NCBI GenBank assembly: GCA_024449915.1
Contig: JAMZAV010000004.1
Location: forward strand, 868,001-932,000
Direction: 5' to 3'
From: Sweltsa coloradensis
Lineage: Eukaryota; Arthropoda; Insecta; Plecoptera; Chloroperlidae
Length of the DNA stretch: 64,000 nucleotides
Positions 13,341-27,119 of the stretch are shown piece by piece. Numbering within the stretch: position 1 is the first letter of the stretch; the number at the start of each line of letters is the position of its first letter. The notes under the pieces are model-generated. The model was not told the DNA's origin and searched no databases. It saw only the letters and a program-made list of their open reading frames with translations. A program made the position numbers and the translations under genes.

Positions 13341-15487
13341 CACACTAGCTCATGGGAATTGGATAACACATTGCAATTAAGAGGCCTTTATTTCACCGTC
13401 GCGTTGGCAATAAACATTAGGATCGTGAATGTTGGTACAACGTGAATTAAATTAGATTTAATTTATTGAATTCGTTTGTTTTTCGTAATCATAGCGTTTG
13501 TCTAAGTGATTGTTTTGATGAGTTTTTAATACTTTTTTATAGCTTATTGATGCACTATCTAAGTGGCAAAATATAAACCAACCTCACACAATGTGAATTT
13601 TAAAACTTGATACACCGAGTTTAAAAATCAGGCAAAATGCGACGAATTAGAACAGCCATTGTACGAAATAAAACGACGTAAAGGAAAGTTCATGTGGCGT
13701 TTGTTTTTAACACTCCTTTCTTCGAGTCCTTCAAGTAGCAAGGGTGGAGGCGGACTCATAAACCAAATCAACATAAATCGACAACTCCTCCTTTCGGCAA
13801 TTGAGGAAATCCTTCGTTAAAAACGTGTTTGATGATATTTGAAGAGAACCTCGAAGACAAACAGAAAAACGTGACAAATCTGCATTTTAACTCTGAGACT
13901 CGCGCACGAGTGCAAATTTATGATTACTATATTTTGTTCTTGGGGTCATGAATCTGTTTTGGTGCTAACTTACAACCGCTAACCATCCGGTAGTAGCTTA
14001 TATAATCCAAGGTTGTTAAGCCTTATTCATCAGGCCACTCTTTGCATGCAACTCAAAACCGCATCTACAATTCAATCTTCTAACATGTATTTGTCTCGTG
14101 ACACCAGTTTTTAATTTATTATCTAGGTGTAGGTGTTGTATTTAGCTGTCCTCATTTGAAAATCAGTTTTAATAACTGAGATAGGATCGTCATTAAGTAA
14201 ATAAAATAAATTTCATTTTTTTTTAAAATAAATAAGTTATGAAAGTCCGGAGGATTACTGTAAGAATCGTGCATTTTGGGGTAGAAGCATGGAATTTAGC
14301 ACACATCCTCCACACACCCATAGGATCATTTTAAGAAATAGAGGCATTTCTGATCGGCCCCAGGGGGGCATGTCCCATCCCCCCTGAATAAATCCTGAGT
14401 ATTTCTGTAATAATTAATAGAAATCGTGCATTTTGGGCTAGAGGCATGAAATTTGGCACACAACCTCCAAATACCCATAAGATCATTTTAAGAAATAGAG
14501 GCATATCTGATCGGCCCAGGGGGGCATGCCCCCCTCCCCCCTGAATAAGTCCCGAGTATTTGTGTAATAATAAATATGAATCGTGCATTTTGGGCTTGAA
14601 GCATGAAATTTGGTAGACACACTCCACATACCCATATGATAATTTTAAAAAATATAAAGGTTATTCTGATCGGCCCCAGGGGGGCAATCCCCCCTCGCCA
14701 TGAACTAGTAACGAGTATTTGTGTAATAATTAATTGGAATCGTGCATTTTGGGCTAGAAGCATGAAATTTGATGGACATACTCTACATACCCATAAGATC
14801 ATGTTGATAAATGGAGTCATTTCTGATCGCCCCAAGAGGGCCATGACCCCTCCCCCCTTAATAAGTCCTGAATATTTCTGTAAAAATTAATAGGAATCAT
14901 GCATTTTGGACCTGAAGCATGGAATTTGGTAGACACACTCCACATACCCATAAGATCATTTTAAGAAATAGTCATTTATGATCGGCCCCAGAGGAGGGTG
15001 TCATTTGACCCCCTGCATGATGGCTGCCATTGGCCGGCATCATTCGCATTCCTTTATCGCTAATATCACAATACATTTTCCTTGTAAAAATATGCAAACA
15101 TAGTAACATTATGTGTAATACAATGACGCCACATAACATAATAATGATTGAACATTATTAGAGGCATAATTTGCCCCATGCCCCCAATAAGTAGATTCTC
15201 GTGTGATCTTTATTTTCAATGCCCATTACAAAATTTCTTAAAAAGATTTTAATGCCAAAATGATTTCCTTATTTCGATTAGATTTCATTTCCTGAAATTA
15301 GAGCAAAAAAATGATTGGATTAACATAACACAATCTAAATTTATGTCATTTCCTTAAAAACAGGTACAAAATTAACTTATTCTTTGTTTTAAAAAGGGAA
15401 CAACTGCAACAAAAAAAATTATTCAACCGTTATGATATTAATAGGCATAGTCATAAGGTCAAATTAGTCAACTATTTAATTTATTTA

Positions 15488-15554
15488 TTTCTGAATTGTA
15501 GTAAATAATAACAATTACACCTACGGGAGTGTTTCCCGACTAAACAAATCGAGA
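15488..15554 (-). repeat. 66-bp dispersed repeat, copy 1
   Basis: It contains TTCTGAATTGTA, CAATT(A/C)CACC and the small stem-loop CGGGAGTGTTTCCCG, then AAATCGAGA. Other copies are at 37515-37580 and 47301-47366. This copy lies in the centre of the foldback element. Confidence 0.8.
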
Positions 15555-15600
15555 AATTAGTCAACTAGTTTTGCCTGATTTCTCTACTCCTGTTCGCATC

Positions 15601-15901
15601 CACCGCGCGTACGGGAAACGAGGTTTTGGAAAGCAACTTGAGTTGGGGGAAAATGCACTACAGTAGCTCTGTCAAAGACTGCCATATCAAACTCGGGTGA
15701 ATCTAGTGCGGTGTTATGCATTTCGTCAGCTTACTCACCCTCCAAGGTAAATGCTCTTGAGTTGTTGGGAAGACGCTCAAGACACTTCAACAGGATAGCT
15801 TTGTTACGGGAGTTGAGAGCTCCTTCGTCGGACAAACTTGGAGGATACTCCCGATTTTCGTGTTGAAAGAATGTTTCAATACCTCCCTGGCGAACTTGGC
15901 A
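15601..15901 (-). pseudogene. Decayed coding relic inside the foldback element
   Basis: Read on the minus strand, about 99 codons form one frame with a single internal TAA (15731-15733). The first part begins CQVRQGGIETFFQHENREYP and includes PPSLSDEGALNSRNKAILLK and CLERLPNN. The second part includes SPEFDMAVFDRATVVHF. The composition is protein-like and GC-balanced, unlike the flanks. From memory it resembles a multicopy animal protein family of unknown function with FFQHEN and PPSLS motifs followed by a V(L/F)DGA segment; I cannot confirm this without a search. The sequence CTCACCCTCC around the stop also reads as a possible donor on the minus strand (GAGG|GTGAGT), so an exon border is an alternative. 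It is open-ended on both sides and without a start, hence non-functional as it stands. Confidence 0.5.
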
Positions 15902-17221
15902 ACTTATGTTTCTTATTTATTTCAACATAAACTCGGGACTTACTCAGGGGGAAAGGGGCATGCTCCCCGGGGGGCCGATCAGAAATGCCTCTATTTCTTA
16001 AAATGATCCTACGGTATGTGGAGTGTACCCACCAAATTTCATGCTTTTAGCCCAAAATGCACAATTCATATGAATTTGTACAGTAATACTCGGCACTTAT
16101 AAGGGGGAGGGGGGCATGCCCCCCGTTGGCCGATCAGAAATGCCTCTATTTCTTAAAAAGGTCTAATGCTTATGTGTAGTGTGTCGACCAAATTTCATGC
16201 TTCTGGTCCAAAATGCACAATTCTTATTAATTTTTACAAAAATACTCGGGACTTATTCAGGGGGAGGGGGGAATTTCCCCCCTGGGGCCGATCAGAAATT
16301 CCTCTCTTTCTTAAAATAATCTTATGGGTAAGTTGAGTGTATCCACCAAATTTCATACTTCTAGCCAAGGCATAATTCTTATTAATTTTTACAGAAATAC
16401 TCGGGACTTATTCAGGGGGGAGGGGGGCATGCCCCCCATTGGCCGATCAGAAATGCCTCTGTTTCTTAAAATGATCTTATGCGTATGTGGAGTGTGTCCA
16501 CCAAATTTCATGCTTCTGGTCCAAAATGCACAATTCTTATTAATTTTTACAAAAATACTCGGTTCTTATTCAGTGGGAGGGGGAATTCCCCCCCTGGGGC
16601 CGATCAGAAATGCCTCTATTTCTTAAAATGATCCTACTGGTAAGTGGAGTGTGTCCACAAAATTTCATGCTTCTACCCCAAAGTGCACGATTGTTATGAT
16701 TTTTTACAGTAATCCTCCGGACTATGTCCACAGGCTGTTTGTGCCCTCTCAGTCACAAATTTAATTGGTCCTAATTAAGTTATTTTCAGCAAACAATTCA
16801 TTTTTATAATTTTTTTCTGAGTATTTTGATATTTTTCAATATTTTTTAGGACCATTTTTAAGGAATTTGGGACAAATTTTGGATTTGAAATTAGAGCTAC
16901 AATTTAAGTTCAAATTTAAATTTGAAGCGCATTTCTAAAAGAAGATTTTTTTCTGAATTTGTTGTATATTTTAGATTTCGCTTATCTCAAAAAACAGCAA
17001 TACTACAATGATATTACATTTCCGGGCAAAACCAAAATTTTCACATTTTAGCAATTATTGCGGATGTACATTTTCAATCTTCTCTAATAAAGGAACAATT
17101 CATCCCATTGAAATGGGTATTTTTTCAAATTTCTTTTAAGATTAACCAAAAGATTTTTTTTTTAAATGTGGTCAAACCGAAAAACTTATCATTTACCCGG
17201 ATTTAAATTCGGAATTTCATG

Positions 17222-17350
17222 TCCATGATCATGGACGCCATGACTGAGAGGGAAAACATTGGAAAACCTTCAGTCAGGATTGCCGGTGGCGGGTATCGAT
17301 CCTATGACCTCCCGAATTAGAGTTTACGTGTACCGCATGAGCTACTTTTC
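17222..17350 (-). mobile_element. tRNA-derived SINE fragment
   Basis: On the minus strand, GTAGCTCATGCGG, AGGATCGATACCC (B box) and CGGCAATCCTGACTGAAGG follow in order. This is the same head-body junction as at 62108, here with GGTTTTCCAATG after it. The tail is missing. Confidence 0.7.
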
Positions 17351-18889
17351 AGTTAGTTCAACATTTGTATAGTTCTTATGTTCATGCTTGTTGTGTTATT
17401 GTAACTGTACTTTATTATCACTATTAACTCAGTGATTATACCTTTTGGTAAATACTTCCAATGACACAAAGACATATTACAAAACCAAATTACAACATTA
17501 TACTAATTGATTTCTACTATAATAATATGCTCCTTCCAACACAGACGTAATAACATAGGCGTGTAACCAAACATCGTAGGTTTGATTTTTAAATTTCTTC
17601 TCGGATATAATATACAAACAAAAGATAAGTGGGTGGTCCGAAATATCATTTTGACGAGCGTTTTGGACAAGTTTCAACTTTTGCTGTATTTTTTGTTTGT
17701 TGTTGCCTGCCAAAACAAGTGTCATATAAATGTTTGGTAATCATCATTTGTCTCTTTTTGTTGACTTATGAGTTACACGTAATTCACGTATGAGAAAATA
17801 ATGTCTTAGTGCTTCAGCCACTCACCTCAACAATCAAGTTCTGTATATTTTATTTTAAATTTAACCGTGAATTTTTTTTAAAATCGTATACTATGAGCTC
17901 AAGAAAAACATCCATTTCAAAACAATAGTCTACAAATGTTTTCTGAGCAACAGTTTAGCAGTAAACATACAACACTAAAATAACTCTTATGTGACGTTGT
18001 AAATAATGATTTCAACCTGGCCACGTTTCAACTATGTTTTACTATACGGGATTGTTCAAGGACTGCGGAGCCAAATGACCAGTGTGATATTGACATTGTG
18101 ACTTACGTGGTGTACATATTCACTAAAATACTCAATTTTATCTACTTCCCACTAACCGATATTTTTTAGATTAACAAGTTACTTATATAAATTATTTTAA
18201 TAAGGTTTTATTTAATATATATACATTTTACATTACAGAAAATCATTTTCACTGTATTCAAACACCCATATGGCACAAAAACAAATCATAAAACGAAGAA
18301 CTCTTATTATCAGGTCAATGTTGTTCGTCAATTGCAACGTGTAAAATTTTTACGACAATTCATATTACTTTTATTGTTGTTATGTATTTTATTTTATTAA
18401 ATTATAATTATTATAATTTATTACTGTCATAATACATTTTGTTATATGCGCATATTGATAAGTAATTTACTAATTGATTTAGTTTATTATGATTACAGCA
18501 CTGGATACAGATCTCTTCGAAACAACAAACCCGGAAAAAATTAATTGTAAAACATTGAAAATTAAACCTGTTTCCGTCTATAGTTTTGTGCACGTGCTCT
18601 CAAGACATTCTACAAAACAAACCACATATTGACGATTATGTCTCCATGATTCACATAAACACCCCTGGCAGGGCAGCAATCTACAACAATAATAACACTC
18701 CTTTCGTTAAACACGAATGCAGGCGAACCTTCACAAAAACCTGGTTTTCCCGGCTTCGAGGAAATAAAAATGACAAAACTACGGTGCCACGAACTCGCGG
18801 CCATAATAACAACCACCATATTAATGTGCACGCCCAAGTGAGTAATTAAGTATATCAAATCTTGTACTTGCTAGTTACGCAGATCGAGA

Positions 18890-19076
18890 AAGACCGCGTG
18901 TGGGTGGGTGTTATCTATGGCGCGCTGATGCGGAGATGATAATATAATAGTAGCCGGCCGTCTGAGGTAGAGTGGTTAGTTGGTATTGAAGCCTTGTCTA
19001 GTACGCATCGTAGCTGACAACGCGCGCTCGCTCGCACTATCACCACTGCTGGTTAGAACTTCTTACTTAGTACAAG
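18890..19076 (+). promoter_or_regulatory. Candidate promoter/non-coding first exon
   Basis: A CpG-rich patch (GGCGCGCTG, AACGCGCGCTCGCTCGC) stands out from AT-rich surroundings and ends in TACAAG|GTAAGAGG, a consensus donor at 19077. It could be the non-coding first exon of the aquaporin about 28.7 kb upstream, or the first exon of an unrelated transcript. There is no TATA box or proven initiator. This is inference only. Confidence 0.2.
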
Positions 19077-22000
19077 GTAAGAGGACGTTGTGTAGTATTT
19101 ATTGTAGATAGTAGATCGATATTAATATATTACTAATTTATTGATTTTTTTTCCGAGATCTTGAAAAATATTTTTTGATTTCAAATTCGTTTTGAGTTTT
19201 GCGTATTTTCAAAACTGTGTACTTATATTTTATTTCTACAATTCTATTGTAATAACAAGTGTTTTAGTTTTTCTCATTCAAATAACGTTTTAGGCTAGGA
19301 TAAACAATTTTTGAATAATTAGGTACGTTTTCTGATTTTAAAATAATTAATACGTTTTATTTTAATTAATAACTGTGGCTCTTCACCGGTAGAAGAAGTG
19401 AAGAATTAAGATTGTTGTATTTTTTCTGGTTTTTCATTTAATTCAGTGGGAAGAGTGTACGTGTATTTTATTTCTTTTTTCTTTTAATGGATTCAAGAAA
19501 TTCTTAATTACATTTATTTTGCAATCTTACCAAATAATGTTTTTGACAAATTATGTTGTATACAGATGTTTAAACTTTTCATTTCTTACTCTTTTTTTTA
19601 TTTTTTTAAATATATATATATGATACCGTTATTTATCATTTCCGTTAAATACAACACGCTTGATATCTTTTTAAAAAATTACTGTTTTTTAACAACCGAA
19701 TAACTAATTTATTCAAATTATTACCCGTCGTGAATTAAACAATTTTCTCCGATGAAAAGTGTTCAGGTATTCATCTGTCGGTCACGTTTTTAAACCTCGA
19801 ACCTCCTTGAATTTTCGTGATTTTGTTTGTCTGTGTTATCGGCAAAATTACACATCCACCATGTCAATTAAACCGCAACGCTGGTAATTTCAACCCAAAG
19901 AAGGGAAATTCTCGACTGGTTTGCCCATCTTGGTTAGCAATAATTATTATAACTATTCCGCATGAGAAGGTAGTTTCGTTGAGTGAAATTACACTGCTTG
20001 CATTTTAAGTGCACGCTTCTATACAAATAACCAAGATTGGTAATAATCGTTGGTGAGTAGCCTGCAATGTGAACCCTTATTTGGACACACACATCGTCAG
20101 CGTGGGGAAATTCGAGAAATACTGTTGGTAGCACATGACCTAACTTAAATACATATTTTATTATTATTTATTTCTTTCAAAATATTTAATCGTATAACAT
20201 ATATTCGGTAATTATTTTATTTGATTACGTATGCATGCAGATTTTTGTGTGTACATCTTTCAAAATGTTGATTAATTAGATTTATTGCATGTCTTGAACA
20301 ATACTGTTGATAGTGTTGCAATTAGTTTCTAATTGCCAATGTAACGGTTACGAAAAATCGATATTATCACATAAAATAGTAGTGAAATCACACAGTTGTA
20401 AGCATGAAAATTGCAGTTCATCAACTTTCGCAGTTTACGTTCATATCAATACACTCTACACAGCCTGTGTGGTGATAAGGTTTTATAAACAAATATTACG
20501 TGTAAGATGCTGATTTTCTTGTGATTTGTATGGGAAATATTAGTAACCATTACGGTCTTTCGTTATGAATAATGAACAGTCCTTTATAAAAATCAAGAAT
20601 GTCGTTTTAAGATAGCTACTCATTAAAGTCACATTTTCTAAAAAAATCTTAATATCTTATTTTTCCTCTACGACATCGTTTTCATTTGAGTTTGACAAAT
20701 GCTTATATAAATTGTTTTTGCGACCATTTCAAATTTCATATCCAGTAATTCATGTCGATTACGTTTATAGTAATGGCCACGAATCAATTGTAAATGTAAT
20801 AGTTTTTTAGCAGTATTAGTATCGACTATGCTGCATTTAGGAACAATATATGTCTTGCAACTATCTTAAAACTGATCGAGAGCTAAGCTATGCAGGGTCA
20901 AGACAGGGCACTCCACTTTCTGCGCTCGCAACTGTACTACTCGTATTGTATTTACCGCGATTATTTGCGGCGAGCATAGATTATTTTAATTAGCAGCTAC
21001 ATATTAAGGTGATAAGCATGGTGTACAAATATGCGTGCAAACACTTGATTGTTAACACACTTAAACGCTATAGCTTGCCCATTATCTCACCACATATAAC
21101 AAATAATGTGAATTAATTCTATATATTTTCTCTCGCTCTCGCCTTATATATTGTAAAAAGTTAAGCCCATTTCTTTTTCTATCACACCTAATGTCTAAAC
21201 AAACTAGAATATGAATCTCATTATTGTGTAGGTCATTGACCTACAGTTTAAAATTATACCATTCAGTAATATATATATATGTGTCGGTATAGTTTGTATA
21301 GGTATGGATGTATAAGTTACCTTGGTTTAACAACGAGAATACTATTAAAGAACGTAATTTAGAAGCTTTTCATTTGTTATTAATGAAGTTTTTTAATGTT
21401 GTACATATTTTAGTGATTTCTTTTAACAAAAAAATCTGTCAAGTTTGGCTCTGTGCTAAAGACAAGGAGAAAGGTACGTGTCGTAGGATTGTAAAGTGGA
21501 GGGGGGGGCGGCGGAATCCGGATGGAACGAATTAGGCAGGAAACGGGCTAATGTCATGGAAGGTTTTAAGCTACATTAAACGAGATCTTGGTATAATTGA
21601 AACTAATTTCAGAATCTGTTTTCAAATCTGGGGTATGGGGTGGATTTGCTGCAATTTTTTTAATTTCGAGATTTTATCAATTTGTTCATGGATAAAAGAT
21701 CTTAATGGGATGATTTAAAAAATAAATGAAAAAATCCTATTAATTTAAAATATGATTTCGAAACTTGTATTGATGTTGATGCAACATTCGAGCGTGACCT
21801 TGAAATCCAGATGACTTGCGCAAGGTCCGAACCCACACCCACCCACCCACACAGTTCTCTCTTCAACGGAGATAGTTAATGACGTTGAGGAGAGAAACGA
21901 ATAGATCCGATACGAAGCTTATTATCCCGCAAAGAGGTTTCGATTCGTCAAACTGTCACCACAACAATCATAAACATTTATTACAGAGGCAGGTACTTGT

Positions 22001-24899
22001 AGTGGAAATGATATAACATTTTATTTCATCTTATGCTCAACAGCGATTGATTATCGTGATACGTTTAAAATTGTGCTTACAGTAGTGTATTTTTCCCCAC
22101 CCTAAAACTTTCGGTAGTTCGAGACTTGTATTTTGCAACAGAATTACTGGTTATTATAATATTAATGTAGGTCATAGACGGGTGTAAGTTTTAATTTTGC
22201 CCAAAGAGGTAAATTGGTAGTCAAATAGTCAAAAATAAAATATTTCATGTTTAGTAGTTTATTGCTCTCCTTAATTACCTGCCTCTAACGAAGCAAGCGA
22301 TAACTTGAATTTATAACTTGTTTATATTTATAACTTGGATCCCTGATTTGCTGTTCCTGATTTTGGCAAACCTCATATACGTTGATCGGATCGCCTAACA
22401 ATCAGTTTTTTCTTTCGTTTTCCTTATTAATGTTATGTTATTCTTTCTTTCTTTACACTTATCTTTTTCTCATGGTTTCTCTCTTACCTTTCACCCTTTT
22501 TTTCTTTTCCCATTTTTCGAGGTACTTTTTCATTCCATACCTTTTTTATATTTGATTCATGAATTAAAACATTTTATATCTATTTACTTTGTTAATAATT
22601 GATGTGTGTTTAATGCATTGTTGTTTAATGTCAATATTTCAAATATGTATTAAATGTGTTAAATAGATTCTGCATTATGTAATGATTTATTTTATTTAGG
22701 TTCTCCTTTGTAAATCAGTTTTTATAATGAATAGGTATGCATAGTAAAAAAAATAAAAAAATAAATAAGATAATAATAAATCAAAAACCTAGATAGGTTT
22801 GAAAGAAAGTTTGAAATTTATAATCATTAATTCAAACTCAAGTCCTAGGCTGTATAGGTACAACTCCGCATGGGGTTTCACAACCTCACTGTTCCAACGG
22901 TATCTGAATCATTATTATGTGCAGTTACTGTATTTCAATAAGCGTGCGTGATGCATAATGTGATTGTTACGTTGGCAGCAATTACGTACTCGTTACCTCC
23001 AATTATACATCTAATGGTTGCTAATATCAGGTTACTTTCATACACGTATTACTAGTGCCCATAGTTGGGTCGCCGACCCTATGAAGATACAGGAATACTC
23101 ACATTTGTCTCAGTTTGAAGAATTTTAGAAACATGGGGAAAATGTGATTTATAGAACAATCTTGAAAATAGAAAAATCAAAAGCCAATTTAAAATATTTG
23201 GCGGGATAGAGAATGTTGGTTTCATTTTGACTACGAAACATTTTTGTTCCGCAATTATGCATTTGACAATAAAATTTTAGCTCTTAACTAGTAGTAAAAT
23301 TTCATGACTCCTTCGCGTTCGCTTTAAAAAAAAACATGAAAATATTCGTAATTTTGAATTATGAAATGTACAAAATGATACAGAAGTTATGATAGATTAT
23401 TTATTTATACAATGTTCCATTACAAGTATAAAAAACATATTATTGATGGTGGACAACATAAAAGAAGGGAAAAAATGAAAAGCTTCGTAAACAATTTTGT
23501 GATGGAAACTACATTTTTTTACTTTGACAGAAAAATACATACAAATATAAGTAATGAAATTGCATAAAACCTGTCCAAGACATAAATTACACGTTTAAAA
23601 CAGGTTTGAGTCGGTTTACTTAGTGCATGTAGCTTGAGATTTAATATTCAAATACTAAATGTTATTAATTAGCTTTGCATTAATAATCACTAAATCATTC
23701 TGCTAAACGACAAGTAACCAACTGGTTATAACAAACAAATGTATTTCAATCTGTATGTCGATATAATTAAAGGCAGGCTGTTTTGAAAAACTTTACAGGT
23801 ATCTATCCTTAACAACAGTACATCAACAACATGTTTGGGTTTTGACATGAGTTTCGAAAATAAAAGTCATATTATGAGAAGTATTTTATGATAAATATTA
23901 TTTTTAACATTTATTTACGTGGTGTTTTCTGTCTCATAATCTGTATTACTTGAACACATTGTTGAGATTGTTGAGGGATCGATACAGCGATATATGTTCC
24001 TCAAGGCTCAGTATGCCTGTTTTAGACCAACGAATTTTCTCTTCCAACCTTCTAAATTCAAGTACAGAAAATAATTAATTAAAATTAGGCACTGTTGTAT
24101 TTTACTATGCAGAATTTGATTTTATTTTGTCCCTGGAATTCTAAAATTTGTTGGAATAAAAATTTTACTGCGTATACAGGCTTCATTCAGTTGATATCAA
24201 TCTCGATATAAAACACAATTTTTAATGCTAATTATCATATCAAGTTTTCGTTTAATTATGTATTATTTATACGTAACTTATCATTAACCTTGTTCATGAG
24301 ATTATGTTTGATGAGAAACCGGGGTTTAAACAAATAAATAACAGCATTTCACGCAAGAATAATAATTACTATAAAGGTAGCCGGTTAGCAATTATTCAAT
24401 TTAGATTATTTTCTGAAAGATTAAGTCAAGATTGTTTAACTCTCTAATAGATACACCAACAATGTATTATGGCGTTAGTCTAGTTAAAGGGTTCCCACTC
24501 TATAATTACTTTGTTATCAGTATGTTTATAATCAGTTACATACGTAACACTACATAGGACATAAGCATCAGTGTTTGGGGAAGATAGGACTCACCATCTT
24601 ATTCTCTCCTTCCACAATACCACACTCCAGTCTCCTCCTCGCTGTTCCACATCTTTCCTCGCACCATCCTGCCATTTTTGTCATGGTCTTCCCCTTGGTT
24701 CCTACCTTGAATCACATCGTATCTATAAAATCAGAATATTAATTGTTCAATTAGCCCAGATAATATCGTCACCACAGTCAAGAGTAATGCCTAAGGTACT
24801 ACATGTGTACATGTATGCGCAGCGCAGTGCATAAACTAAGAAAGTAAGAGTGGAATATGGCAATGGAAAACATTCCGGTTTCCGGTGACATTTAATTAC

Positions 24900-25000
24900 A
24901 GTTGAAGAAATCTTGGGTTTCTCAAGTAAATCGCGTCTGAACCCACGACCTCTTGTCCCGAGATGTCAGGCGGTCGAGCTCAAGAAACGCGTACCTCGAC
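24900..25000 (-). mobile_element. SINE-like head fragment
   Basis: On the minus strand, GAGCTCGACCGCCTGACATC, then AAGAGGTCGTGGGTTCAGAC, resembles a tRNA-derived head with a worn B box. The body is not clear. Confidence 0.4.
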
Positions 25001-27119
25001 AGCTCCTTGCCAGAGTGTTTGCCATAGGCTCGCCATCTTCAGATGGTAATTACTTGGATACACCTGCTTTGGGTCGAGAGAATGTACTCGAACCCTGTAC
25101 ACTGTACACAATCAAGTGACAGCTGTAGCATTGAGTCTGTAGTTGTAGTTAGAGGGACAACGCCAATGGACTCTACAAAACAAAAGTACAGCAGTGTTCT
25201 TACGAAAATACGCTAGTCGGTCGATATTGTTACGGCCAACACAAGGCACACTTTGAGAAGTGAATGGTGATAGAGGCTTCGCTGTTCTGTCGAAAGTAAC
25301 CATATATCATGTTACCGCTACCCAGTTAGTTATCGTAAAATTTACAACAATCTAGTTTGTTGTTTCATTGCAGGTCTTTTTAAGTGCAACTATTCGTAGA
25401 TGAATTTAAATGTTTTTTTTTTGTTAAACACAATGGGCCAAAGAGGATTCTCTGGGTTGAGCTACGTACATTCATCCAAATGTCTATAATAGCCATGTTA
25501 TATTTCAAGTTTGATTGGTCCTCGGTTCGGTGTAAGCTAACCTCAAACTTATTTTCAATAACATCCATAAAAAACATATCGATCACAGTTTCCTCTTGCG
25601 AAATCATATCAAATTAAGGAAATCCCATCAAACATTGCACTGTAATTAAATTCTTAGAATTTTCATGATGACTCACGCTGCAAATGAGCTATTTGGTTCA
25701 CGTTATTAGTTAATTACTTGCTCTGGCTGTAAAAACCTAGTGTGAGGTAAGAACAGACGGTTGCCGAGATAAGAAATTTCAATCTATTATTATGTCTTTT
25801 TTTATCTCATAATGTGTTAATTACATTATGATTAACTTGTTTATTCGAGGGGTATAGATTTATCTGACAACTCATTCAGATTTTCAATTTTCAACGTGAT
25901 TGAATTTACAAGTTGGCTGCTGGAGAATAATTAATTATACGGTAGCCGATATTTCGCATCGTTCAAGAGAACACTTGAAATCAGTTGTGCAAGGGAAGGT
26001 CTAGCCCAACTATACTTGACAGTATCAATCTGTGAATATACTTGACAGATTGTGAATGGCCTAGTTGTTTAATGATAGGCCTACGAGTGAAGAGCAATAA
26101 TCCGATTATGATCGCAGCCCTAGTGCTAAGTGCTACCACTTAATAGATAAGAACCGCATAATTATTGTGAGATCAACAAGAGTACCAGTCAAATACCCTC
26201 ATTAATTCGTCTACCGCCAGACTGTTCCGTGATGGCTTGGGTAAACCATCACGATTCTGAGGAAGGGGTGGGGGTGGGGGTTGTGATCAGCTGTTTCTAT
26301 TAGAGATGTTTACACTTCCACGATCTTTGGTCAGCTCAACGGGTACGTTTGCTCCTCTTAAAGCAAATCTAACATGAATTTTCCTAATTCAATTCATTGT
26401 TTTAGTTTAATTAACTATCAGCAATTTTGATTGTATTGTGAGCCCTCTATAGTTACAAAGTAAACTGAGCCATAGATTGCATATTAAATGCTATTTCTAA
26501 GTTACATAATATGTGGTTACTTTAACCAGCTGCTCCGTAATTAGTTAATAACATTTTTTTTTTTAAATTAGTATTTAGAATATACCCTCTCAGTAAAACA
26601 TAGCTTTAATTCAAAGCGAGTTTAGCCAACACTGTCGGCACCGGCGATATCGTCGTGAGAACAATGGCCAACCATAGACCAAACATTTAAATACTAGTCT
26701 AGTCTAATTTAAATAATCTAGTTGGGCACGATTCATCCGTGGCCGACTCGAGAATCAACAAGGTTAATTCGGAATAACTTAAGAATTTATTAGATGCTTC
26801 GTTGCTAAGACAGCTCCAAAGTCACCGTTTACACATTCCGAACCCAGGAATTTATTGATTTCGGCCCATATTAGAAGTTAAAAATGCGATCCCGAAATGG
26901 AAGTGTCTCTCGCGAACATAATGAATCTTCAGATTGCAGACCAAGCCTAGTTTCTCTCCTCGGCTATATTCATCTTGTCGTGTGCGTGTTAGTTGGTTGA
27001 GACTTTGATTAAAGGGACGGGGCAGAAGTAACTTAGACGCCGCACAACGGCCGCACCTGTTTAATTATCGGCTACAGGTATTGACGACATACAAACAATC
27101 AATATATTATCAGAGACCG

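Larger units (their letters stand above)
5926..14246. other. Gene-free AT-rich DNA
   Basis: Apart from the TTC microsatellite and the repeat piece near 13 kb, only short unsupported open frames occur. There is no exon with good borders and homology, and no RNA gene. Confidence 0.5.
14247..16727. mobile_element. Foldback-type element with tandem-repeat arms
   Basis: The outer ends GTCCGGAGGATTACTGTAA (14247) and its reverse complement (TTACAGTAATCCTCCGGAC, about 16709-16727) are inverted repeats. The left arm (to about 15005) holds five units of about 155 bp, each with GTGCATTTTGGG, a conserved AGCATGAAATTTGG block and TGATCGGCCCCAGGGGGGCA. The right arm (about 15930-16727) holds five units in inverse orientation, with GGCCGATCAG near 15973, 16128, 16286, 16441 and 16598. 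The centre is unique. Tandem units inside long inverted arms recall Drosophila Foldback/Galileo elements. No transposase was found, and open frames of about 100 codons in the arms are by-products of the repeat. Target duplications are unclear. Confidence 0.8.
17351..27119. other. Gene-free AT-rich DNA
   Basis: Holds the candidate first exon near 19 kb and a SINE-like piece at 24.9 kb. Two related poly-A-ended segments (GTAAATCAGT then an A-run) occur at 22.7 kb and again at 42.2 kb. No coding sequence was recognised. Confidence 0.5.

Noticed and set aside
14331..14890. Overlapping open frames of 95-118 codons in the foldback arms
   Set aside because: They repeat the same peptide with every 155-bp unit and occur on both strands; composition follows the repeat.
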